Source of the DNA: Holdemanella sp. MSK.7.32
GTDB lineage: Bacteria; Bacillota_I; Bacilli_A; Erysipelotrichales; Erysipelotrichaceae
NCBI RefSeq assembly: GCF_024460475.1
Contig: NZ_JANFYN010000002.1
Coordinates: 32,241-96,240, forward strand
Direction of reading: 5' to 3'
Length of the DNA: 64,000 bases
Of this stretch, positions 37,135 to 46,066 are shown piece after piece. The notes below the pieces were generated by a model. That model searched no databases, was not told the origin of the DNA, and worked only from the letters and a program-made list of their open reading frames with translations. The translations under genes were made by a program, and so were the position numbers. Numbering within the stretch: the stretch's first letter is position 1; each line of letters begins with the position of its first letter.

Positions 37135-37722
37135 TTACTCCTTGAATGTGACTTCAATCGTATAATCATCTGTATCTGGGATAATGGAAATGATCTCTTT
37201 AATACTTTTTTCTGTGTTCTTTTGAGCCGTTTTCATTAATCCCTTTTTCTTGGCTTCAGATAAAGCCTTCTCTTTTTGTTCAACCGCAAAAGCTTTATAG
37301 TCACTCACACTGATTGGGTTAAAAATATTTTTTGTTTCATCATAGACTTCAATACTTGATTCATCGATTGAATTTGAAATAACAGTTGGCTTATTCACTG
37401 TCACATGAATAGTAGAATCGTTGATTTCTATATTTGCCTTAGATAAATCTGTACCTAATTGAATTTCTCCTTCAAAAGTTAGAATGAAATTTTTGTTTGT
37501 CAAAGGAATGGACCAGCCATTCAGACTTAAAGAATTTTCAAATTTTCCTACTTTCGCATAATGATATTTTGTGGTTACCAAATCACTTGCTTGTTCAATT
37601 CGATTCTGAATCAATGTCGATGTGATTTCTGGTTCCGTTTGTTTATTCGCAAAGAACATACCGCCTACAAAGGCAATTAAGATAAAGACAACAACAAATA
37701 AAACTTTCTTTAAATTTTTCAT
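37135..37722 (-). CDS. DUF4230 membrane-anchored protein
   Basis: The ATG at 37722 has AGGAGGT upstream and gives 195 residues: one N-terminal membrane segment (VLFVVVFILIAFVGGMFFA, about 7-25) and an extracellular beta-rich DUF4230 domain (IEQASDLVTTKYHYAKVGKF; IHVTVNKPTVIS). The function of the family is unknown. Its start is upstream of relQ with a 2-base gap, so the two are co-expressed, though the pairing may have no functional meaning. Confidence 0.83.
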   Translation of the reverse strand: MKNLKKVLFVVVFILIAFVGGMFFANKQTEPEITSTLIQNRIEQASDLVTTKYHYAKVGKFENSLSLNGWSIPLTNKNFILTFEGEIQLGTDLSKANIEINDSTIHVTVNKPTVISNSIDESSIEVYDETKNIFNPISVSDYKAFAVEQKEKALSEAKKKGLMKTAQKNTEKSIKEIISIIPDTDDYTIEVTFKE

Positions 37723-37829
37723 AAGTGACCTCCTCATTAAAATTGTATCATAAATGAATAAAGTAAATAAACCGACATGCATAGTGTCAAATTGTTGCGT
37801 ATAGTAAAAACACGACGGAAACGATTATA

Positions 37830-37838
37830 TGTTATAAT
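37830..37838 (+). promoter_or_regulatory. Extended -10 promoter of rsmG-parA-parB
   Basis: TGTTATAAT (37830-37838) is an extended -10 element 21 bases before the rsmG ATG. No good -35 match is present. Confidence 0.5.
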
Positions 37839-37858
37839 GGATAACGTGGAGGGTTTTC

Positions 37859-38560
37859 ATGACTAAAGTAGAATTTCAGAAGGCTTGTTTAGAAGCCGGC
37901 ATCCAATTAAATGAAGAACAAATGAATCAATTTGAAAAATATATGCAGCTTCTTGTTGAATGGAATGAGAAGATGAACTTAACGGCAATTACACAGGAAG
38001 AAGAAGTATGGGAGAAACATTTTTATGATTCAATCATGCCGTTTTCAAATATTAAATTTGAAACAATGTGTGATATTGGATCAGGCGCAGGATTTCCAGG
38101 TATCCCTGTAAAAATTGCATTTCCACATGTTCATATGACTTTGGTGGAGCCATTACAAAAGCGTTGTCGTTTTTTAAATGAAGTGAAAACTCAATTGAAC
38201 TTGGATAATCTCGATATATTAAATGTTCGAGCTGAAGATTTGGCAAAAGAAAAACGTGAATGTTTCGACGTGGTCAGTGCGCGTGCGGTTGCTAAACTAT
38301 CTATTTTATTAGAACTTTGTGTTCCTTTTGTGAAGATGGATCATACTATGGTGGCTTTAAAAGGTAAGAATGGTCACGAAGAGTTGATCAATGCGCAAAA
38401 GGCAATTGATACATTAGGTGTTGAATTGATTGATGAAGAAAAATTTATGATTGAAGAGGATGCAACACGCATTAATTTATATTTTAAAAAGGTAAAACAT
38501 ACGCCAAATAAATATCCTAGAGCGTATGGGCAAATCAAGAAAAAACCTTTGGAGGGTTGA
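37859..38560 (+). CDS. rsmG: 16S rRNA (guanine527-N7)-methyltransferase
   Basis: RsmG (GidB) methylates G527 of 16S rRNA using S-adenosylmethionine. The 233-residue protein matches the family length, with MNLTAIT near 43-49 and the SAM motif DIGSGAGFPGIPVKIAFP near 72-90. Loss of RsmG gives low-level streptomycin resistance in other bacteria. Its stop falls inside the parA ribosome-binding region, and rsmG-parA-parB is the usual Bacillota order. Confidence 0.95.
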   Translation: MTKVEFQKACLEAGIQLNEEQMNQFEKYMQLLVEWNEKMNLTAITQEEEVWEKHFYDSIMPFSNIKFETMCDIGSGAGFPGIPVKIAFPHVHMTLVEPLQKRCRFLNEVKTQLNLDNLDILNVRAEDLAKEKRECFDVVSARAVAKLSILLELCVPFVKMDHTMVALKGKNGHEELINAQKAIDTLGVELIDEEKFMIEEDATRINLYFKKVKHTPNKYPRAYGQIKKKPLEG

Positions 38561-38562
38561 GT

Positions 38563-39339
38563 ATGGGAAAAGTTATCGCAATTTCGAATCAAAAAGGTGG
38601 AGTAGGTAAAACTACGACATCTATAAATTTAGCAAGCGGACTTGCACATGTAGGAAAAAAAGTATTGTTGATTGATTTCGATTCGCAGGGAAATGCCACG
38701 CAAGGATTAAATGCGAATCAAAATAATTCACAAGCTACGATTCACTCCGTATTAATGGAGGGAGTTCCTATTCAGCAGGCCATCGTACCTAAAATGAATC
38801 CAAGAATTGATATTGTTCCAGCCAACATTAATTTAGCTGGAGCTGATTTAGATATGGATAAAATGGAAGCCGGCAAAGAAGAATTATTAAAAAAAGCCAT
38901 TGCACCTATTCGAGATCAATATGATTACATTATTATTGATTGTCCACCATCACTTGGACTATTGAATACCAATGCATTGACAGCAGCTGACAGTATTTTG
39001 ATTCCAGTACAGTGTGAATATTATGCATTGGAAGGAGTTACGCAGTTGTTGATCACAATTCGTCTTGTCCAAAGAACAAGTAACCGAAATTTAAAAATTG
39101 AAGGTATTTTATTAACAATGTTTGATATTCGTACAAGATTAAGTGTAGAAGTTTCGCAGGATGTGCGTCAAACTTTTGGCAAGCTTGTATATCAAAATTC
39201 TATTCCGAGAAATGTAAAATTATCGGAAGCACCTAGCCGTGGCATGTCTATTTTTGAATATGATCCAAAAAGTACAGGAGCCAAGGCATATGCTGGTTTA
39301 ACTGAAGAAGTACTAAAACGTAATTCAAAGGAGGCATAG
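38563..39339 (+). CDS. parA: Chromosome partitioning ATPase ParA/Soj
   Basis: ParA is a DNA-binding ATPase that, with ParB and parS, separates new origins and can regulate DnaA. The ATG at 38563 follows GGAGGG by 6 bases and gives 258 residues. The deviant Walker A (NQKGGVGKTTTSINLA, with the signature lysine) and the IIIDCPPSLGLL Walker B are intact. It lies two codons after rsmG and 2 bases before parB. Confidence 0.96.
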   Translation: MGKVIAISNQKGGVGKTTTSINLASGLAHVGKKVLLIDFDSQGNATQGLNANQNNSQATIHSVLMEGVPIQQAIVPKMNPRIDIVPANINLAGADLDMDKMEAGKEELLKKAIAPIRDQYDYIIIDCPPSLGLLNTNALTAADSILIPVQCEYYALEGVTQLLITIRLVQRTSNRNLKIEGILLTMFDIRTRLSVEVSQDVRQTFGKLVYQNSIPRNVKLSEAPSRGMSIFEYDPKSTGAKAYAGLTEEVLKRNSKEA

Positions 39340-39341
39340 CT

Positions 39342-40220
39342 ATGGATAACAAAAATAATGCTCGTTTAGGAAAAGGATTGTCCAGTATTTTTGGGCAAGA
39401 TGTTTCTAAAGTATTAGATGATATTCAAAATGGAGATATGGAAGTTGAAAGACAGGAACAGTCAAAAATTCCTGTGGATGAGATCCGTCCAAATCCATAT
39501 CAGCCTCGTAAAGTATTTAATGATGAAGCTTTAAAAGAATTAAGTTCATCAATTAAGCAACATGGTGTGTTTACACCGATTCTAGTTAAAAAAAGCATTC
39601 AAGGATATGATTTGATTGCCGGTGAAAGAAGATTAAGAGCTTCAAAGCTTGCCGGATTAAAAGATATTCCAGCTATCATTGTTGATTTTGATGATCAGGA
39701 AATGATGGAAATTGCTTTGTTGGAGAATATTCAACGTGAAGATCTAAATGTAATAGAAGAAGCAAAAGCGTATGAAAAATTAATTCAACGATTAGGATAT
39801 ACACAAGAACAGTTAGCTCATCGTGTCGGAAAATCACGTGAACATATCACAAATTTATTACGATTGTTAAAACTTCCAGAAGATGTCCAGGAATACGTTG
39901 TGAGTAAACAATTAAGTATGGGGCATGTACGAGCTTTACTTGGTCTTAAGACAGAGGCAAGTATGCGTAAAGTCGCTAAACAGGCTATTGATCAAGGTTT
40001 GTCTGTTCGTAAAGTAGAACAAATTGTAAAAGATACAAACAATAAAAAAACGATAGAAAAGCCAAAAGAAGATATTTATGTGAAGGCAGCTAAGGAAAAA
40101 CTTCAAGAATTCTTCCAAACATCGGTATCTATCAGTAAAAATGCCATTTCTATTCATTATGAAAATAAAGAAGACTTAAATCGAATACTAGAATTATTGA
40201 ACCTAGTTGAAGAAGAATAA
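39342..40220 (+). CDS. parB: Chromosome partitioning protein ParB/Spo0J
   Basis: ParB binds parS and spreads as a CTP-dependent sliding clamp, loading SMC. The 292-residue protein has the CTP-binding motif GERRLRASKLAG near 100, the NIQREDLN segment and the helix-turn-helix TQEQLAHRVGKSREHITNLL near 150 that reads parS. A perfect parS site is present in dnaX in this window. Confidence 0.95.
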   Translation: MDNKNNARLGKGLSSIFGQDVSKVLDDIQNGDMEVERQEQSKIPVDEIRPNPYQPRKVFNDEALKELSSSIKQHGVFTPILVKKSIQGYDLIAGERRLRASKLAGLKDIPAIIVDFDDQEMMEIALLENIQREDLNVIEEAKAYEKLIQRLGYTQEQLAHRVGKSREHITNLLRLLKLPEDVQEYVVSKQLSMGHVRALLGLKTEASMRKVAKQAIDQGLSVRKVEQIVKDTNNKKTIEKPKEDIYVKAAKEKLQEFFQTSVSISKNAISIHYENKEDLNRILELLNLVEEE

Positions 40221-40234
40221 GTCTTCTTTTTTTG
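40209..40234 (+). terminator. Terminator of rsmG-parA-parB
   Basis: AGAAGA (40211-40216) pairs with TCTTCT (40222-40227), followed by a T-run. The stem is short. Confidence 0.65.
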
Positions 40235-40291
40235 ACAAATGTTCTGTTTTTTGTATAATATTCATTATTCATGGAGATGTAGTAAAAAAAT

Positions 40292-40437
40292 AGCGCCAGG
40301 ACTAAGTATTTAGTTGACGAGGACCAGACTTATCGAAAGATTCGGCGGGTAGTCTGGAGGTTGATACAACCTTTAACGATGGACAAAACCAATGTGTGAA
40401 CATTGAACAAAGCCATTTGGTATCCTCCATGATAATA
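40292..40437 (+). ncRNA. glmS ribozyme
   Basis: The leader carries the conserved self-cleaving core: AGCGCCAG at 40292-40299 (cleavage expected between A92 and G93 of the 40200s), TTGACGAGGA, TTATCGAAAGATTCGGCGGG and the P3/P4 arms, finishing near the ribosome binding site of glmS. Glucosamine-6-phosphate acts as cofactor; cleavage leads to mRNA decay, giving feedback on amino sugar supply. Confidence 0.93.
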
Positions 40438-40459
40438 ATTTATAGGAGGATTTTTTATA

Positions 40460-42265
40460 ATGTGTGGAATCACAGCGTACGCAGGTAAAGAGAGTGCTTT
40501 ACCATTTTTATTGCAGGGTTTAGAAAAACTCGAATATCGAGGATACGACTCTGCAGGCGTGACTCTCGTTTCGAATCACCATCTAGAAACGTATAAGGCG
40601 AAGGGGCGTCTTACAAATTTAAAGGAATTGTTGAATGAAAAAGAACATCCTGAACATACAGGAATTGGACATACACGTTGGGCAACACATGGTGTTCCAA
40701 GTAATATGAATTCACATCCTCATACAAATGAGAGTGAAACAATTTCAATCGTGCACAATGGAATTATTGAAAACTATGCATCAATCAAGGAATGTTTATT
40801 AGAACAAGGATATACATTCCAGTCACAGACGGATAGTGAAGTTATCGTTCATATGTTGGATTACTATTATCAAGGCGATATGATGTACGCTTTAAAAAAA
40901 TGTGTGCAATACCTTCAAGGTAGTTTTGCGCTATGTGTAGTTTGTACAGATTATCCTGACTGCGTTTTTGTCGCAAAAAAAGAAAGTCCAATGATTTTAG
41001 GAAAAACAGATACATCTGCATTTTGTGCAAGTGATATTCCAGCTGTGTTAGATTACACAAAAGATATTTGTGCTTTAGAAGATGGACAGATGGCCGTATT
41101 AAGACCCGGAAGTATTGAAGTCTATGATTTCTTTGGAGATCCCGTTTCAACAAATTGGATGCATATCTCATATGATGCTTGTGCAGCTCAAAAAGGTGGA
41201 TATGATACTTTTATGCAGAAGGAAATGCATGAACAACCGTATGTGATCAAAGAAACATTGAGAGCTCATATTGAAAATAATTTGGCTATGCCAGAATTAT
41301 CAGGTTTAGATGTTTCAAAAATCAATCAAATTTATTTTGTCGCATGCGGAACTGCTTACCATGCGAGTTTGTATGCTCAATATTTATTGCGCACATGGAT
41401 TGATTTACCAATTTACTGCATTAGTGCAAGTGAGTTTAGATATGGAAATTATCGAATTGATGAAAACACTTTATGCATCTTTGTTTCACAATCTGGAGAA
41501 ACAGCCGATACTTTGGCAGCATTAAAACTTTCGAAAGAAAACAAAGCCCAAACACTATCTGTGACAAATGTGTTAGGTTCTAGTTTAGCTCGATTATCTG
41601 ATTACGTTTTATATACTTGTGCTGGACCAGAAATTGCGGTCGCAAGTACAAAAGCTTATACAACACAACTTGTGTTGTTGGCATGTCTATGTTTAAAGTT
41701 AGCGTCTTTATTTAATAAGGGTGTGGCATGTAAAAATCATATGATCAATCAGTTGAAACAAATGCCAGATGTAGTTGAACAAATGCTTGCACAAGAAGAA
41801 AAAATGGCTGAATTCGCTAAACTATTAACGAATCAAAAAGATGCCTACTTTATTGGTAGACAACTAGATTATTTAAGTGTTTTAGAAGGTGCGTTAAAAC
41901 TAAAAGAAGTTTCGTATGTGCATGCCGATGCATATATGGCTGGTGAATTGAAACATGGTCCAATCGCATTGATAGAAAAAGATACAGTTGTGATTGCGTT
42001 AGCTACGCAGCCTAGTGTTGCACAAAAGACAATTTCAAATATTTTGGAAACGGTTGCTCGAGGAGCCAAGGTCATTTTGATTGCTTCACAAAGCCAAAAT
42101 ACGGAAGGCTTTGAGTATGTGATTCGTATTCCAGATGTAGATCCATTACTAAGTTGTATTCCGGCAACAGTTTTATTGCAAGAATTAGCTTACTATGTCG
42201 CAAAAGAAAAAGGTTGCGATGTAGATAAACCTCGTAACCTTGCGAAAAGTGTAACTGTAGAATAA
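40460..42265 (+). CDS. glmS: Glutamine--fructose-6-phosphate aminotransferase
   Basis: GlmS makes glucosamine-6-phosphate, the first step to UDP-GlcNAc and the cell wall. The 601-residue protein starts MCGITAYAG, exposing the catalytic cysteine after removal of Met, and has the N-terminal glutaminase domain (RWATHGVPS, SHPHTNESET) and two SIS sugar-isomerase domains (FVSQSGETADTLAALK; LKLKEVSYVHADAYMAGELKHGP) with the C-terminal DKPRNLAKSVTVE. AGGAGGA precedes the ATG. It is controlled by the ribozyme upstream. Confidence 0.97.
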   Translation: MCGITAYAGKESALPFLLQGLEKLEYRGYDSAGVTLVSNHHLETYKAKGRLTNLKELLNEKEHPEHTGIGHTRWATHGVPSNMNSHPHTNESETISIVHNGIIENYASIKECLLEQGYTFQSQTDSEVIVHMLDYYYQGDMMYALKKCVQYLQGSFALCVVCTDYPDCVFVAKKESPMILGKTDTSAFCASDIPAVLDYTKDICALEDGQMAVLRPGSIEVYDFFGDPVSTNWMHISYDACAAQKGGYDTFMQKEMHEQPYVIKETLRAHIENNLAMPELSGLDVSKINQIYFVACGTAYHASLYAQYLLRTWIDLPIYCISASEFRYGNYRIDENTLCIFVSQSGETADTLAALKLSKENKAQTLSVTNVLGSSLARLSDYVLYTCAGPEIAVASTKAYTTQLVLLACLCLKLASLFNKGVACKNHMINQLKQMPDVVEQMLAQEEKMAEFAKLLTNQKDAYFIGRQLDYLSVLEGALKLKEVSYVHADAYMAGELKHGPIALIEKDTVVIALATQPSVAQKTISNILETVARGAKVILIASQSQNTEGFEYVIRIPDVDPLLSCIPATVLLQELAYYVAKEKGCDVDKPRNLAKSVTVE

Positions 42266-42787
42266 TTATTCTTTAATTTCAGTGATGATATAGTGAATGG
42301 TTTGATCTAAACCATGCTCAGATAAATATTTTAATAAATGATGGATGAGGGCGTCTGTTTCAGGATGAATCAGAATTTTACCTCGTGCATTTTCATAATA
42401 TTCAAGTGCACTAGAGTCTGTGTACTTTTCTTTTTGATAGATCATACTTGCAGCGACTCGATCACAAAACATTTCAATGACATAGTTTGTAGGCATCTTA
42501 CATGCATAAATGCCATCTACTCCAAAATCAAGCCAATATTCCCAATGATGTTTGTTTCTTCCTTTATGATGTAACCAACCTAATGAATAGCCTTTTTCTT
42601 CTTTCTCGGCATCTATAGGAGAGCGGAATCCTTGATAATAATGAAAACCTGTCTTTAATTCAATATAAGAGTATTTGCTTAAATCATGGAGTAAACCTTG
42701 TTTATATAGGTGACAACGAAAACAAAGCCAAGTAACTTTTAACTTGTGCTTGTTGATCGTATGTAAATGAGATAATGCTTTATTCAT
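42266..42787 (-). CDS. DUF5662 family protein
   Basis: The 173-residue protein matches DUF5662: HLHTINKHKLKVTWLCFRCH, YKQGLLHDLSKYSYIEL, FHYYQGFRSPIDAEKEEKG, YSLGWLHHKGRNKHHWEYWLD. The repeated His/Asp pattern resembles HD-type metal phosphohydrolases, but the activity is unknown. It is convergent with glmS; the two stop codons are adjacent with no terminator between them. Confidence 0.85.
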   Translation of the reverse strand: MNKALSHLHTINKHKLKVTWLCFRCHLYKQGLLHDLSKYSYIELKTGFHYYQGFRSPIDAEKEEKGYSLGWLHHKGRNKHHWEYWLDFGVDGIYACKMPTNYVIEMFCDRVAASMIYQKEKYTDSSALEYYENARGKILIHPETDALIHHLLKYLSEHGLDQTIHYIITEIKE

Positions 42788-42827
42788 AAATTCACTTCTT
42801 TCTTGATTATTTTATCATAGAATAAGA

Positions 42828-42867
42828 AAACCATTCTAGTGTAGGCATCTAGAATGGTTTCTTTTTG
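42828..42867 (+). terminator. Strong hairpin terminator in the glmS/DUF5662-opp gap
   Basis: AAACCATTCTA (42828-42838) pairs with TAGAATGGTTT (42850-42860), followed by CTTTTTG on the rightward strand. It is the first terminator that a glmS transcript would meet, after running antisense across the DUF5662 gene. Confidence 0.75.
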
Positions 42868-43107
42868 TTTATTATTATTTTTAAAAGAGAGATATGAATA
42901 AATGAGGATTGGATTTAAAATTGAACTTAATTTTCATGATTTACATAAAAATCTAGCGTATATAGACAAATGTTTGTGAATGAAATACGAAAAGCCAAAT
43001 GAAAGCGAATACAATGAAAATGCTTGATATAAAGACAAAATGCTGTGTTTTGTTCATGAAAAATATACATAAATGTAAATTTGTATGTAAATTTCTTTCT
43101 TAAACCC
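42868..43107. other. Intergenic region upstream of opp
   Basis: About 240 AT-rich bases with no open frame of note and no recognised RNA motif. An AATTTTCATGATTT stretch near 42927 has a loose resemblance to a CodY box but too many mismatches to claim. Confidence 0.5.
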
Positions 43108-43136
43108 TTGAAAACGTGTTTCTAACATAGTATAAT
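43108..43136 (+). promoter_or_regulatory. Promoter of the opp operon
   Basis: TTGAAA (43108-43113) and a perfect TATAAT (43131-43136) are 17 bases apart, followed by a 40-base leader with AGGAGGA. Confidence 0.8.
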
Positions 43137-43176
43137 TTCTTCACACATAGTGAGCAGACTATAGGAGGAAAGAGAA

Positions 43177-44889
43177 ATGAATAAACAAAGAATTGTTGCT
43201 GGTTTAGCATCTGTAGCAATGGCTTCTACTTTAGTAGCATGTTCAGGCGGATCTAACAGTGACGCAAAAACATTAACAGTATCTGTAAACCAAAGTTTAA
43301 CTGGACAGTTTACACCTCAATATGCATCAAGTGCTTATGATCAATATGTAGTAAACTTATGCTACGAATCAATGTTAAAGTACAATGCTGATAACGAATT
43401 GGAACCAGTATTGGCTAAAGGTTTACCAGAAGTAAGTGCAGATGGTTTAACATTAACTTACAAATTGGAAAAAGGACACAAATTCAGTGATGGAACTGAA
43501 GTAACTTCAAAAGACGTTAAATTTACATTCACAACATTATCTGACCCAAGCTATGCTGGTCCTAATGGTGGTGGATTGGAAAACCTAGTAGGATATAAAG
43601 AATATAATAGCGGAGCTGCTAAAGAATTAACTGGTATTGAAACTCCAGATGATTACACAGTAGTATTCCACTTAGTATCACCTCAAATCGATGCAGTCTC
43701 AACATTTGGTGCAATGGGAATCACTAGTGCAGATCACTACTCAAAATACAAACAAGGTAAAGTAAAAGTTGTTGAAAAGAACCAAGAAGAATCATGTGGT
43801 TCTGGTGCTTACCAATTAAAGAGCTATGATAAAGCAAGTGGAGCTTCATTTGTTCGTAATGAAGAATTCAAACCAGAAAAAGGACAATACCAAGTAGACC
43901 GTATTGTTATCAAGAAAACAGATGTAACTACAGAAGTTTCTGAATTGAAAAAAGGAACAGTTGATTTAATTCCAGATGTAATTGAAACAAATAAAGTAAG
44001 TGAAGCAAGTCAAGATGACAACATGGCATTCAACTACTACTCTCGTAGTGCTGTTGGTTTTGTAGCTATGAACGCTAACAATGGAGCTACAGCTGACAAA
44101 GCTGTACGTCAAGCATTGATGTATGCAACAGATCGTCAAGGATTCTGCGATTCATACTTCGGATGGGATAAAAAAGCAAGTGATGAAGTTAAGAAAGTTA
44201 AAGGTGGATATGTACCAGCTGCATACTGGAATCCAGCATCAGTAAACAGCGGAGCTGTAGTTCGTAACGAAGAAACAATTGATGGATTAAATACTTATGC
44301 ATTTGACATGGATAAAGCTAACCAAGTATTAGATGAAGCTGGTTGGGTAAAAGGTGCTGATGGAATCCGTGCTAAAGACGGACAAAAACTAGAAATCAAA
44401 TTCTTATGTTCAGAAGGTAACTCAGTACTTGATACTTTAATTCCTATGGTTAAGAAAACTTATGGAGATTTAGGTGTTGACTTAAAACAAACTACAGTTG
44501 ATTTCTCTACATTATTAAGTAATATTCAAGATGAAAGCCACGATAGCGAATGGAATATGTGTTTCTTAGCTACTGGATTTACAAATAACCAAGATAGCTC
44601 AGCTAATGATTCATATACAAATAATCCAGATAACATGGCTGTAAATAACTACTCTCGTATTAATGATCAAGCATTGGTTGATCAATTGACAAAAGCTCGT
44701 GCTGAGTCAAATGCAGAAAAATCAAAAGCAGAATATGTTGAAGCTATGAAGATGGCTGCTGATGATGCAGGTTACATGCCAGTTTACTCAGGTATGCAGT
44801 TCAACCTTTACAATAAGAAAGTTGACTTGACTGGAACAGGAACATTACGTAACTGGTCTCAATCAATGGATACAATTACTGTAAAATAA
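43177..44889 (+). CDS. oppA: Oligopeptide ABC transporter, substrate-binding lipoprotein
   Basis: The 570-residue protein has a lipoprotein signal with the lipobox LVAC (Cys22), followed by GGSNSDAKTL and a family-5 solute-binding domain (YESMLKYNADNELEPVLAKG, LEKGHKFSDGTEVTSKDVKF). It captures peptides outside the cell for the OppBCDF channel encoded next. A 180-base gap with a hairpin before oppB fits the usual excess of binding protein over channel. Codon use is more biased than that of the neighbours, which fits high expression. Confidence 0.93.
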   Translation: MNKQRIVAGLASVAMASTLVACSGGSNSDAKTLTVSVNQSLTGQFTPQYASSAYDQYVVNLCYESMLKYNADNELEPVLAKGLPEVSADGLTLTYKLEKGHKFSDGTEVTSKDVKFTFTTLSDPSYAGPNGGGLENLVGYKEYNSGAAKELTGIETPDDYTVVFHLVSPQIDAVSTFGAMGITSADHYSKYKQGKVKVVEKNQEESCGSGAYQLKSYDKASGASFVRNEEFKPEKGQYQVDRIVIKKTDVTTEVSELKKGTVDLIPDVIETNKVSEASQDDNMAFNYYSRSAVGFVAMNANNGATADKAVRQALMYATDRQGFCDSYFGWDKKASDEVKKVKGGYVPAAYWNPASVNSGAVVRNEETIDGLNTYAFDMDKANQVLDEAGWVKGADGIRAKDGQKLEIKFLCSEGNSVLDTLIPMVKKTYGDLGVDLKQTTVDFSTLLSNIQDESHDSEWNMCFLATGFTNNQDSSANDSYTNNPDNMAVNNYSRINDQALVDQLTKARAESNAEKSKAEYVEAMKMAADDAGYMPVYSGMQFNLYNKKVDLTGTGTLRNWSQSMDTITVK

Positions 44890-45008
44890 TTTAAAATTTG
44901 CACAAAGGTGTGTTAAAATAGTGGATGTTAAAGGACAAATGTTCATTAACAGAAACATGGCAACGTTAAATAGTCTGCATGAAAAACTCGTGGATTGTTT
45001 ATAAAATT

Positions 45009-45035
45009 AAGGGCAAGCCGTATTGACTTGCTCTT
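45009..45035 (+). terminator. Partial terminator or processing hairpin between oppA and oppB
   Basis: AAGGGCAAG (45009-45017) pairs with CTTGCTCTT (45027-45035) with one G-T pair. There is only a weak T-run, so it more probably tunes oppA against oppBCDF or protects the oppA message. Confidence 0.5.
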
Positions 45036-45069
45036 ATATGCATTTAGTGGATAGAAAGGATCGATAACT

Positions 45070-46053
45070 ATGCTAAAGTATGTATTTAAAAGAATTTTAG
45101 CGATGATTCCTGTCCTTTTCATCATTTCAATCGTTATTTTCGGTACTGTAAAGGCGATGCCAGGTGATGAGGTAACAGCTTATTTTGGAGCCGGTTCAAA
45201 GGTTACACAAGAGCAACGTGATCACGTTCGTGAGTTGTTAGGATTGGATAAATCGTTACCTGAACAATATGTACGTTGGGTCGGACGTATGTGTACAGGA
45301 GATTTAGGATCAAGTATTACCCTTAAAAAACCAGTTGGAACTATTATTGGTGACTATGTATGGAATACATTCTATTTGAATGTTGTTTCTTTAATAGTGG
45401 CTTTAATTTTTGCGATTCCAGTTGGAATAAAGCAAGCCGTAAAGAAAGGTTCAGTGTTTGATAACTTCTGGACAGTATTTTCATTGTTAGGAATAAGTGT
45501 TCCAACATTCTTCTTTGCCTTAGTATTAATTTTCTTCATTGGTTTGAACATCCCAGGTATGCCAATCAATGGAATGCGTGACACAATGCTATCAAGCTTT
45601 GGTTACTCAAGTATTTTCCAAGAAATTGGAGATATCGCATTACACTCAATTTTACCTGTAATCGTATTGGCGTTTAGTTCATTTGCGTCATTCTCACGTT
45701 ATGTACGTAACTCTATGGTTGAAGTCATCAACATGGATTATGTTCGTACAGCACGTTCAAAGGGTCTTAAAGAAAAGACTGTTATCTACAAACATGCATT
45801 TAAAAATGCACAAATTCCTTTAGTAACATTACTAGGATTATACATTCCATCATTATTCTCAGGAGCCGTAATTTTGGAATCTGTATTTATCTGGCCAGGA
45901 ATTGGTAAAGTATTAATTGATGCGATCAACCAACGTGATAACTCTTTAGTTATGGCTTGTTTGATGTTTAGTGCCTTGTTGATGTTGTTAGGTAACTTAT
46001 TGTCTGATGTTTGTTATACATTAGTTGACCCACGTATCAAGGTAGATGAATAG
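45070..46053 (+). CDS. oppB: Oligopeptide ABC transporter permease OppB
   Basis: The 327-residue permease has about six membrane segments and the EAA-type cytoplasmic loop YVRTARSKGLKEKTVIYKHA that contacts the ATPases. The N-terminus (YVFKRILAMIPVLFIISIVIF) is typical of OppB/DppB. It forms the channel with OppC, 13 bases downstream. Confidence 0.94.
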   Translation: MLKYVFKRILAMIPVLFIISIVIFGTVKAMPGDEVTAYFGAGSKVTQEQRDHVRELLGLDKSLPEQYVRWVGRMCTGDLGSSITLKKPVGTIIGDYVWNTFYLNVVSLIVALIFAIPVGIKQAVKKGSVFDNFWTVFSLLGISVPTFFFALVLIFFIGLNIPGMPINGMRDTMLSSFGYSSIFQEIGDIALHSILPVIVLAFSSFASFSRYVRNSMVEVINMDYVRTARSKGLKEKTVIYKHAFKNAQIPLVTLLGLYIPSLFSGAVILESVFIWPGIGKVLIDAINQRDNSLVMACLMFSALLMLLGNLLSDVCYTLVDPRIKVDE

Positions 46054-46066
46054 GAGGGAACTATAG

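Noticed and set aside
39826..39845. CACGTG-centred site inside parB as a second parS
   Set aside because: Only the core and two flanking bases match; it encodes the conserved helix-turn-helix residues KSREHI, which explains it.
42920..42945. Possible CodY box upstream of opp
   Set aside because: Too many mismatches to the 15-base consensus, and no codY gene is seen in the window.
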